NCBI GenBank assembly: GCA_017435245.1
Contig: JAFSFK010000140.1
Location: 1-6,228 of the forward strand
Reading direction: 5' to 3'
DNA: 6,228 nucleotides
Origin: Oscillospiraceae bacterium
Lineage (GTDB): Bacteria; Bacillota; Clostridia; Oscillospirales; Oscillospiraceae
How positions within the stretch are numbered: the first letter of the stretch is position 1; the number at the start of each line of letters is the position of its first letter. The translations under genes were made by a program, and so were the position numbers. The notes under the pieces are model-generated. The model did not search any database. It saw only the letters and a list, made by a program, of their open reading frames with translations, and was not told the DNA's origin. This document shows, one piece after another, positions 1 to 4,745 of the stretch.

Positions 1-7
1 AAATAAG

Positions 8-36
8 AAAGAGAGGACAAAAGGCCTCTCTTTTTT
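8..36 (+). terminator. Rho-independent terminator hairpin
   Basis: A 9-bp perfect stem, AAAGAGAGG (8-16) with CCTCTCTTT (25-33), encloses an 8-nt loop and runs into six T residues (31-36). On the plus strand it would end transcription of a gene that lies before the window. Read on the minus strand it is followed by a poorer T tract (CTCTCTTTCTT), so it could also serve the minus-strand XRE gene that ends at 193, but less convincingly. Confidence 0.7.
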
Positions 37-46
37 ATTTGTTAAA

Positions 47-167
47 GATATCGGACTCGAACCCATTTATATGCAACCTGCCGGGGGCAGGTTGCTGCCA
101 CCAGTGCAAACACTGGTGGCTACAATAATTTTCGCCTCCGGCGAAAATGCAAGTCGACTCCCGTATC
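47..167. repeat. Cloverleaf-like array of three hairpins in a closing stem
   Basis: Three near-contiguous stems are seen. Hairpin A is 73-82 with 86-95 (10 bp, GGG loop). Hairpin B is 97-106 with 111-120 (10 bp, CAAA loop). Hairpin C is 128-136 with 140-148 (9 bp, TCC loop). The flanks 47-60 and 154-167 pair in 11 of 14 positions, or 12 with a T-G wobble when read as plus-strand RNA, making a four-way junction. The minus strand also carries a tRNA T-arm-like GGGTTCGAGTCC (52-63), but no complete tRNA fits. A 74-codon open frame crosses the element on the minus strand, but the hairpins explain its sequence better than a protein does. It could be a dispersed repeat, a non-autonomous mobile element, or a structured 3' UTR or small RNA of the XRE gene. 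Strand and function are unknown. Confidence 0.6.
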
Positions 168-178
168 CTGCAAAAAGC
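164..178. repeat. 15-nt direct repeat, left copy
   Basis: TATCCTGCAAAAAGC here is identical, in the same orientation, to 759-773. The two copies flank the pair of XRE genes. The left copy overlaps the right closing arm of the cloverleaf element. It could be an attachment-site or recombination footprint. It could also be chance, because the right copy lies inside a terminator stem where CAAAAAGC is an ordinary string. Confidence 0.4.
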
Positions 179-192
179 ACAAACACCACAGT

Positions 193-417
193 CTATTCTA
201 TATACTTTTGCAGCTGATCCTTTACCGATACTCCAAAATGCCGTTGGATATTGATACAAGCATCAATACGCAATCTTTCCGGAAAAATTCCCTTTTCGAT
301 CTGTGTTAGACTTCCAACACCAATCCCCATAATTTGCGCCATTTTCTTCTTTGACAACTTATGTTGTTTTCTTAACCAAGCTACATTTTTCATAAAAATC
401 TTAAATTCTTTATTCAT
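193..417 (-). CDS. Small XRE-family helix-turn-helix transcriptional regulator
   Basis: A 74-residue protein that is nearly all one lambda-repressor-like (Cro/CI, XRE) DNA-binding domain. Helices of the HTH lie at about residues 21-45: the SKKKMAQIMGIG stretch, then the recognition helix in VGSLTQIEKG, with the family-typical IEKG turn. A later helical part (about 50-70) ends in FGVSVKDQL. There is no sensor, dimerisation or peptidase domain, so it probably binds DNA as a dimer and acts as a repressor. The ATG at 417 follows GAGGGG (minus strand, about 422-427) at a short but workable spacing. An in-frame Met at residue 9 is a less likely start. It is divergent from a second XRE gene. Its promoter is interrupted by a palindrome, which suggests autoregulation (inference). 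The A/T-rich composition differs from the genes to the right and suggests acquisition by transfer. Confidence 0.85.
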   Translation of the reverse strand: MNKEFKIFMKNVAWLRKQHKLSKKKMAQIMGIGVGSLTQIEKGIFPERLRIDACINIQRHFGVSVKDQLQKYIE

Positions 418-428
418 ACTACCCCTCT

Positions 429-447
429 TTACGTCTATTAGATGTAA
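429..447. promoter_or_regulatory. Second operator-like palindrome (O2)
   Basis: TTACGTCT (429-436), spacer ATT, AGATGTAA (440-447): 8-bp arms with one mismatch and a 3-nt spacer. It matches the inner part of the palindrome at 458-480 in design and in sequence (shared pattern TTACRYCT-NNT-AGRTGTAA). The centres, 438 and 469, are 31 bp apart, close to three helical turns, so dimers on both sites would face the same side of the DNA. It lies between the expected transcription start and the ribosome binding site of the minus-strand XRE gene. Confidence 0.65.
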
Positions 448-456
448 CCACTTTAA

Positions 457-485
457 ATTTTACACCTGATAGGTGTAAAAGTCAA
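457..485 (-). promoter_or_regulatory. Promoter of the minus-strand XRE gene
   Basis: On the minus strand, -35 TTGACT (plus 480-485) and -10 TAAAAT (plus 457-462) are separated by exactly 17 bp. Transcription would start near 450, about 33 nt before the ATG at 417. The spacer is filled by the palindrome at 458-480, so a bound dimer would exclude RNA polymerase. Confidence 0.75.
458..480. promoter_or_regulatory. Operator-like perfect palindrome (O1)
   Basis: TTTTACACCT (458-467), spacer GAT, AGGTGTAAAA (471-480): a perfect 10-bp inverted repeat with a 3-nt spacer. This is the size and symmetry expected for an XRE-family dimer. It overlaps the -10 and spacer of the promoter at 457-485 and touches the first base of its -35. 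The most likely ligand is one of the two flanking XRE proteins; which one cannot be told from sequence. Confidence 0.75.
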
Positions 486-500
486 TACAACTTTTCGATG

Positions 501-523
501 TAGTTTAGAATATATTTAAACTA
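501..523. promoter_or_regulatory. Inverted repeat before the plus-strand XRE gene
   Basis: TAGTTTA (501-507) and TAAACTA (517-523) are perfect 7-bp arms with a 9-nt A/T spacer, unlike the ACACCT-type operators at 429-480. The best -10 for the plus-strand XRE gene, TAGAAT (505-510), lies inside it, but no good -35 is visible 16-18 bp upstream. It may be the binding site of the second XRE protein or of another factor. Confidence 0.45.
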
Positions 524-544
524 TACGAAAGGTATTTATATAGT

Positions 545-754
545 ATGTATAGAATTAAAGATTTGCGAGAAGATCACGATTTATCTCAAGCAGCTGTTGC
601 AAAAATCCTAAAAACAACGCAACAGCAATACAGTAAAATTGAATCCGGAAAGTCGGACATAAGTGGTGAGAAACTTATTCTCCTAGCCAAATTTTATAAT
701 GTTTCTGTTGATTATATTCTCGGGCTATCCTCAAACACAAGGATTTCAAAGTAA
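545..754 (+). CDS. Small XRE-family helix-turn-helix transcriptional regulator
   Basis: A 69-residue protein consisting of one XRE (Cro/CI-type) HTH domain. It begins IKDLREDHDLSQAAVAKIL, then TTQQQYSKIESGKSDIS with the recognition helix and the IESGK turn at about residues 24-36. It ends with the common KFYNVSVDYILGLSS segment (about 50-63), which is typical of clostridial and phage XRE repressors. No other domain is present. The ATG at 545 is preceded by GAAAGG (527-532), a moderate ribosome binding site at a rather long distance. The gene ends 13 bp before a strong terminator. Divergence from the other XRE gene across shared palindromes resembles a CI/Cro-style switch or an element-borne regulator pair, although the sequence does not show which protein represses which promoter. 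It is A/T-rich compared with the tldDE, sortase and malic enzyme genes. Confidence 0.88.
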   Translation: MYRIKDLREDHDLSQAAVAKILKTTQQQYSKIESGKSDISGEKLILLAKFYNVSVDYILGLSSNTRISK

Positions 755-758
755 TAAC

Positions 759-773
759 TATCCTGCAAAAAGC
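759..773. repeat. 15-nt direct repeat, right copy
   Basis: Identical to 164-178. It starts 5 bp after the stop codon of the plus-strand XRE gene and runs into the left arm of the terminator at 767-793. Confidence 0.4.
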
Positions 774-793
774 CGCCTTTCGGCGGCTTTTTT
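767..793. terminator. Bidirectional Rho-independent terminator
   Basis: Stem AAAAAGCCGCC (767-777) with GGCGGCTTTTT (782-792), tetraloop TTTC, followed by a T tract to 793 on the plus strand. On the minus strand the same hairpin is followed by five T residues. It sits between the convergent plus-strand XRE gene (ends 754) and tldE (ends 903) and can stop transcription from both sides. Confidence 0.9.
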
Positions 794-813
794 AATACAC
801 TTTCTTCAACACC

Positions 814-861
814 GTAGAGGACGGGTTTCCCGTCCCGCAGGCGGCGAAACGCCGCCCCTAC
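814..861. repeat. Tandem-hairpin intergenic repeat (REP/BIME-like)
   Basis: Two GC-rich hairpins lie side by side: GGACGGG (819-825) with CCCGTCC (829-835), loop TTT; and GGCGGCG (840-846) with CGCCGCC (850-856), loop AAA. Outer GTAG (814-817) and CTAC (858-861) can close the pair into a three-way junction. There is no T tract, so it is not a terminator. Read on the minus strand it begins GTAGGGGCGGCG. From memory, similar GTAGGGGCG-type sequences recur between genes in gut Clostridia; this is not checked here. The remaining bases between 794 and 902 show nothing else. Confidence 0.6.
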
Positions 862-902
862 AATGGATGACGATAGATTTACCGAACGTGAACAAATCGG
901 AA

Positions 903-2249
903 CTATTTCCCCGCAACACTTAACCCTTCCACCAGGGTAGTCGGTGCACCGAAGGCAGTCATGCCCAATGCTCTGGACAATTCCACATTGTCCGCCAGAG
1001 CGGTGATGTTTTGAAGCATATCATAGAAATTGCCCGCCACGGTGAATCCCTTCACCGGGGTGGTCTTAACGCCGTTCTCGATCAGGAAACCCGCACTCTG
1101 CAAGGAAAAATCGCCGGTGACAGGACTGGCACCAGCGTGCAGACCCTGCAGGTCCGTAATATACACACCGTTTCCTGCTTTTTTCAGCAGTTTCTCCTCA
1201 CTCATATCGCCCCCTGCCAGATACATGGTAAAGGGCCGCAGACCGATAGGGGCATCATAACCTGCCTTGGATGCGTTGCCGGTAGTTTTCTTGCCCGCCA
1301 CCGCAGCGGTCTTGAGATTATACAGCAGAGTTTTTAATGCGCCCTTTTCAATGATATTTTTCCGGTGGGTGGGAGAGCCCTCGGCATCAAAATGAATGGG
1401 CATAGGGTTATCCTTGTGGAAGGGATCGTCCACCAGCGTGACGATCTCAGCGGCGATGATCTGCCCCTCCTTGTCTGCCAGACGGCTCAGTCCCTTCTGG
1501 GCTGCCTCAGAAGAAAAAACAGAGCTGAACACATTCAAAAGACTGCTCATTGCCTCCGGGGAGAATACCACCGGGTAATTTCCGGTAGGTGCCACATCCG
1601 CCCCCAGCTTACTAAGGGCATCGCTGACCGCCTTTTTTGCCAAAGCAGCAGGATCGATGGTGTCCAGCCTGCCCAGCTTAAAGGCATATTCATTGGCCTT
1701 CTCCTCCTGTCGCTCCACCACAGCTTCCGTCATCACCACCGTCAGGTTGTTTTCATAGGAAAGGTCCAGCCCCTTGGAGTTGCTGATGGCGATCCGGCTG
1801 GACTCGCTGACAGAGCGGGTCTCAGAGCCATCCACCACCGCCGGGTCTGTTTCGTAAAGCTTGCTCTGTGTTTTCAGCGCTGCTGCGATCAGCGCCTCGG
1901 TGGCAGGAATCTCGTAGTTTTTCAAACCGGGATCTTCGTACTCCATTCCACCGGGGTTCAGAAATACCGACTCCTCCGATTCCAGCGCCAAAGCATTGTC
2001 TGCCGCCCGTTCCACGATCCCGGCTGCCTGCTCAGCACTTAAGTCCTCAGTGGAGGCATAACCCATCTTTCCGTTTACGATGCAGCGGAAGCAGGCACCG
2101 CCTTCTTCTGATGCGGAAAACTGGTCAATTTGGTGCTGATACACCTTCACCATAGCAGAGCCGGAGGACTGGTAGTACAGTTCATATTCGGCGATCCCCA
2201 ACTCCTCCGCCCGGGCGATCACCATATTTTTAAAGATATTAAAATCCAT
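903..2249 (-). CDS. tldE: TldE/PmbA subunit of the TldD/TldE metallopeptidase
   Basis: A 448-residue protein of the PmbA/TldE family (E. coli PmbA is about 450 residues). In E. coli this subunit pairs with TldD to form a cytoplasmic protease that cuts unfolded peptides, matures microcin B17 and degrades the CcdA antitoxin. TldE lacks the HExxxH zinc motif, and none is present here, so catalysis depends on the TldD partner. Family landmarks are the early EYELYYQSS and QIDQFSASEEGG stretches, the GSPTHRKNIIEKGALKTLLYNL middle region, ASPVTGDFSLQSAGFLIENG, and the C-terminal NVELSRALGMTAFGAPTTLVEGLSVAGK. The ATG at 2249 is preferred because GGAGG lies 9 nt upstream. An ATG at 2255 would overlap the tldD stop as ATGA but is only 3 nt from that site. 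An upstream extension to 2336 lies inside tldD and is rejected. It is co-transcribed and probably translationally coupled with tldD. Stop is TAG. Confidence 0.93.
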   Translation of the reverse strand: MDFNIFKNMVIARAEELGIAEYELYYQSSGSAMVKVYQHQIDQFSASEEGGACFRCIVNGKMGYASTEDLSAEQAAGIVERAADNALALESEESVFLNPGGMEYEDPGLKNYEIPATEALIAAALKTQSKLYETDPAVVDGSETRSVSESSRIAISNSKGLDLSYENNLTVVMTEAVVERQEEKANEYAFKLGRLDTIDPAALAKKAVSDALSKLGADVAPTGNYPVVFSPEAMSSLLNVFSSVFSSEAAQKGLSRLADKEGQIIAAEIVTLVDDPFHKDNPMPIHFDAEGSPTHRKNIIEKGALKTLLYNLKTAAVAGKKTTGNASKAGYDAPIGLRPFTMYLAGGDMSEEKLLKKAGNGVYITDLQGLHAGASPVTGDFSLQSAGFLIENGVKTTPVKGFTVAGNFYDMLQNITALADNVELSRALGMTAFGAPTTLVEGLSVAGK

Positions 2250-2251
2250 AA

Positions 2252-3631
2252 TCATCTTCCTCCCACGGTAATAGAACTGACCCGGATCAGGGGCTGACCC
2301 ACATTGGTAGGAACCGAGCCGCTGGAGGAACCGCACATGCCCTGGCCCATTTCCATATCCGTGCCCACCATATCGATATTCTTGATGACCTCGCTGCCCT
2401 TGCCCACAAGGCTTGCGCCACGAACCGGCTCACAGATCTTGCCGTTTCTGACCATATATCCTTCCGTAACGGCGAAGTTAAAATCACCGGTCACCGGATT
2501 AACAGAGCCGCCGCCCATCTCCTTGGCGTACAGACCGTACTCCATGGAAGCGATGATATCCTCATTTTTGTCATCACCGGCAGCGATATAGGTATTGGTC
2601 ATCCGGGAGGTGGGCGTGAAGCTGTAGCCCTGGCGGCGGGCATTGCCAGTGGATTCCATACCCATCCGGCGGCCGTTAAACTTATCCACCATATAGCTTT
2701 TCAGCACGCCCTTTTCAATGAGCACATTTTTCCGGGCGGGTGTACCCTCGTCATCGATATTCACAGAGCCCCAGGCACCGGAGATGGTGCCGTCGTCAAT
2801 GGCGGTGACTTTTTCGTTGGCGATCACCTGTCCCAGTTTTCCAGCAAACTGGCTGTTGCCGTAGGCCACGGATGCCGCCTCCAGAGAGTGACCGCAGGCC
2901 TCGTGGAAGATCACGCCGCCAAAGCCGTTATCGATGGCAACAGGCATCACACCTGCGGGGCAGTAACCGGCTCCTGCCATGATCTTTGCCTGCCGTGCCG
3001 CCCGGATACCCACCTGCTCCGGAATGACGGTTTCGAACATCTCCAATCCCATCCGTCTGCCGGGGCCATAGAAGCCGGTCTGGGTCTGGCCGTCCTGCTC
3101 CGCTACGGCGGAAATGGCCATTCGGGTGCGGATCTGCCGGTCCTGGGCATACAGTCCTTCAGAATTGGCAATGAGGATGTTGTGATCCACATCCGCAAGA
3201 ACGCCGGTCACCTGAGTAATGCAGCTGTCATAATCCTTCGCTGCAAAATAGGCTTGCTTCAGAATATCCACCTTGACCTTGTTAGAAACGGAGGAAGGCA
3301 CGATCTTCACCGGGTGGACATCCCCAAAAAGCCGCTCCTTCAGCACGATATCTATCGGTGCATTTCCCTCACCCAGGGCATCGGCTGCCTGCCGGGCGCA
3401 CCGCATAAGTCCCTCCTCGGAGGTGTCCACCGTGGAGGTCATCACACTGCGCAGCCCCTTATATAACCGGATACCCGCACCTGCCACCACGGTATCCTTG
3501 ATGGCATCCACCTTGGATGCGATCATATTGATGGAATGATTGACGGTATTCTCCGCATAAAGTTCGGCGAAGTCTGCACCGGTGGCCATCGCCGCCCCCA
3601 GCACCCGCCGGCAAACATCTCTTGGAATCAT
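2252..3631 (-). CDS. tldD: TldD, catalytic subunit of the TldD/TldE metallopeptidase
   Basis: A 459-residue protein of the TldD family (E. coli TldD is about 480). The zinc motif HExxxH is seen as HEACGH at residues 243-248, within NGFGGVIFHEACGHSLEA. The probable third ligand is Cys433 in GQGMCGSSSG, about 26 residues from the end as in known TldD. Other family landmarks are WGSVNIDDEGTPARKNVLIEKG (about 287-308), NPVTGDFNF (378-386) and the C-terminal VPTNVGQPLIRVSSITVGG. With TldE it should form a cytoplasmic heterodimer that threads and hydrolyses unfolded peptides. The ATG at 3631 follows AAGGAGA at good spacing and a clear promoter. The stop TGA is 2 bp from the chosen tldE start. No ribosomal-peptide precursor or modification gene, and no ccdAB-like pair, is seen nearby, so the natural substrate is unknown. 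Confidence 0.95.
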   Translation of the reverse strand: MIPRDVCRRVLGAAMATGADFAELYAENTVNHSINMIASKVDAIKDTVVAGAGIRLYKGLRSVMTSTVDTSEEGLMRCARQAADALGEGNAPIDIVLKERLFGDVHPVKIVPSSVSNKVKVDILKQAYFAAKDYDSCITQVTGVLADVDHNILIANSEGLYAQDRQIRTRMAISAVAEQDGQTQTGFYGPGRRMGLEMFETVIPEQVGIRAARQAKIMAGAGYCPAGVMPVAIDNGFGGVIFHEACGHSLEAASVAYGNSQFAGKLGQVIANEKVTAIDDGTISGAWGSVNIDDEGTPARKNVLIEKGVLKSYMVDKFNGRRMGMESTGNARRQGYSFTPTSRMTNTYIAAGDDKNEDIIASMEYGLYAKEMGGGSVNPVTGDFNFAVTEGYMVRNGKICEPVRGASLVGKGSEVIKNIDMVGTDMEMGQGMCGSSSGSVPTNVGQPLIRVSSITVGGR

Positions 3632-3657
3632 AGCGTTTCTCCTTTATGTTTTTTCTT

Positions 3658-3686
3658 ATTTTACCATTGTTTCCCTGTTCTTTCAA
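3658..3686 (-). promoter_or_regulatory. Promoter of the tldD-tldE operon
   Basis: On the minus strand, -35 TTGAAA (plus 3681-3686) and -10 TAAAAT (plus 3658-3663) are separated by 17 bp. The start would fall near 3651, giving a leader of about 20 nt that carries AAGGAGA just before the tldD ATG. No operator-like palindrome is evident. Confidence 0.75.
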
Positions 3687-3711
3687 GAATATATCTGTAC
3701 GCAAAAATCTC

Positions 3712-3740
3712 TTTACAATTCCCAGCAAAGTGGCTATTAT
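3712..3740 (+). promoter_or_regulatory. Promoter of the sortase gene
   Basis: TTTACA (3712-3717) and TATTAT (3735-3740) are separated by 17 bp, a near-consensus sigma-A promoter. The start would be near 3747, only about 18 nt before the ATG, with GGGAGGTGA (3752-3760) as ribosome binding site. Its -35 lies 25 bp from the -35 of the divergent tldD promoter, so the two promoters are back to back. Confidence 0.75.
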
Positions 3741-3764
3741 TATAGAAGCCAGGGAGGTGATAAG

Positions 3765-4616
3765 ATGAAACGCTGGGTCAGCAATACCCTTATCGCAATT
3801 TTTGCGGTTATCTTTTTGGTAAGCGGCTATTTGCTGCTGGATTATTTTCTGGACTCCGGAAAACAGAAGGCCGCCTTCAACGATTTGGCTTCCCTTATGG
3901 AACAAGCCACCATCCCCGGAGAAATGCCGGAAAAGCCGCAGCAAAACACTCCCGTTGATACAGACGCTCCCACCGCTCCCACGGAACCCCTCCTGGTTTC
4001 GGTACAGGATCCGGAAACCGGAGAAATGGTGGAGGTCCTGCCGGAGTTTGCGGAGCTGTATGTGATGAACAACGATATTGTTGGCTGGATCTCCATTGAC
4101 GATACCAACGTCAATTACCCTGTGATGCAGACCCCCGACAGCACAGACTATTATCTTTACAAGGGCTTCGACAAGGAATACAGCCGCCACGGCTGTATCT
4201 ACGTCCGGGAAGAATGTGATGTCTTTGCCCCCTCGGACAACCTCACCATCTACGGTCACCGGATGGGCGATGGCACGATGTTCAACGATCTCCATCGGTA
4301 TGAAAAAAAGTCCTTCTGGGAGGAACACCGTTACATCACCTTCAACACCCTCACCGAGCATCACACCTATGAAATTATGTTTGTGTTCCGGATCGAATCC
4401 TCCTTCGACTCCCCCTTCCTGTATCATCTGTTTGTGGATGCGGCGGATCAGGACCACTTCGATTCCTATATTGAAAACTGCCGCAGCTACGCCCTGTATG
4501 ATACCGGCGTGGATGCCCAGTACGGTGATAAACTCATTACCCTGTCCACCTGTGAATATACCCGGGTCAACGGACGCTTCGTGGTGGTTGCCAAGAGAAT
4601 ATCGGAAGAACCGTGA
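3765..4616 (+). CDS. srtB: Class B sortase
   Basis: A 283-residue membrane-anchored transpeptidase. An N-terminal signal anchor (about residues 5-27, NTLIAIFAVIFLVSGYLLL) is followed by a Pro/Thr-rich linker (about 50-76) and the sortase domain (about 98-280). The catalytic triad can be read as His165 in TIYGHRMGDGTMF, Cys263 in TLSTCEY (the TLxTC motif) and Arg271 in NGRFVVVAK. The SFWEEHRYITFNTL segment and the overall length fit class B. Family members act outside the membrane: they cut a sorting signal (often NPxTx-like in class B) and join the protein to peptidoglycan or to another protein. No gene for a sorting-signal protein, pilin or haem-uptake protein is in the window, so the substrate is unknown. 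The ATG at 3765 follows GGGAGG. An in-frame extension back to 3582 would run through the promoter and tldD and is rejected. No strong terminator follows. Confidence 0.93.
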   Translation: MKRWVSNTLIAIFAVIFLVSGYLLLDYFLDSGKQKAAFNDLASLMEQATIPGEMPEKPQQNTPVDTDAPTAPTEPLLVSVQDPETGEMVEVLPEFAELYVMNNDIVGWISIDDTNVNYPVMQTPDSTDYYLYKGFDKEYSRHGCIYVREECDVFAPSDNLTIYGHRMGDGTMFNDLHRYEKKSFWEEHRYITFNTLTEHHTYEIMFVFRIESSFDSPFLYHLFVDAADQDHFDSYIENCRSYALYDTGVDAQYGDKLITLSTCEYTRVNGRFVVVAKRISEEP

Positions 4617-4667
4617 AAAAGTCCTTAAAATTGCGTATTTTTTGTGAAATCTTACACATTCTGCACC

Positions 4668-4697
4668 TTGCGTTTACAGGGGAAGATGTGTTATAAT
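4668..4697 (+). promoter_or_regulatory. Promoter of the malic enzyme gene
   Basis: A perfect -10 TATAAT (4692-4697) carries an extended TG dinucleotide (4689-4690). A weaker -35, TTGCGT (4668-4673), lies 18 bp upstream. The start would be near 4704, leaving a leader of about 40 nt. The extended, consensus -10 fits the strong expression suggested by the codon use of the gene. Read-through from the sortase gene is also possible because no clear terminator lies between them. Confidence 0.75.
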
Positions 4698-4745
4698 TTA
4701 ATTTGTCAAAAAATGAAAAATTTCTTTTCAACAGGAGGAAAAAAG

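Noticed and set aside
47..167. Possible tRNA gene or tRNA-derived attachment site on the minus strand (GGGTTCGAGTCC motif)
   Set aside because: Only the T-arm-like string fits, with 4 of 5 T-stem pairs. No 7-bp acceptor stem, anticodon arm or correct spacing can be drawn, and the three hairpins are too long and too tightly closed for a tRNA.
41..167. Integron attC recombination site
   Set aside because: The structured palindrome and the GTTAAAG at 41 suggested it, but the GTTRRRY core and a matching RYYYAAC at the other end are not present, and there is no integron cassette layout.
35..259. 74-codon open frame on the minus strand, rich in Cys and Trp
   Set aside because: It runs through all three hairpins and overlaps the XRE gene. 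No ribosome binding site is convincing, and the residues follow from the inverted repeats.
1365..2042. 225-codon plus-strand open frame antisense to tldE
   Set aside because: It lies wholly within a clear tldE gene and has no recognisable domain or ribosome binding site.
3459..4457. 332-codon minus-strand open frame overlapping the sortase gene
   Set aside because: It is antisense to an intact sortase with all catalytic residues, crosses the divergent promoters, and ends inside tldD in another frame.
4627..4642. Terminator after the sortase gene (AAAAT...ATTTT)
   Set aside because: A 5-bp A/T stem is too weak to support a terminator call.
4714..4730. Catabolite-response (cre) or other operator in the malic enzyme leader (TGAAAA...TTTTCA)
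   Set aside because: The arms are only 6 bp of A/T-rich sequence, the spacing is wrong and the central CG of a cre site is missing; chance is likely in such a leader.
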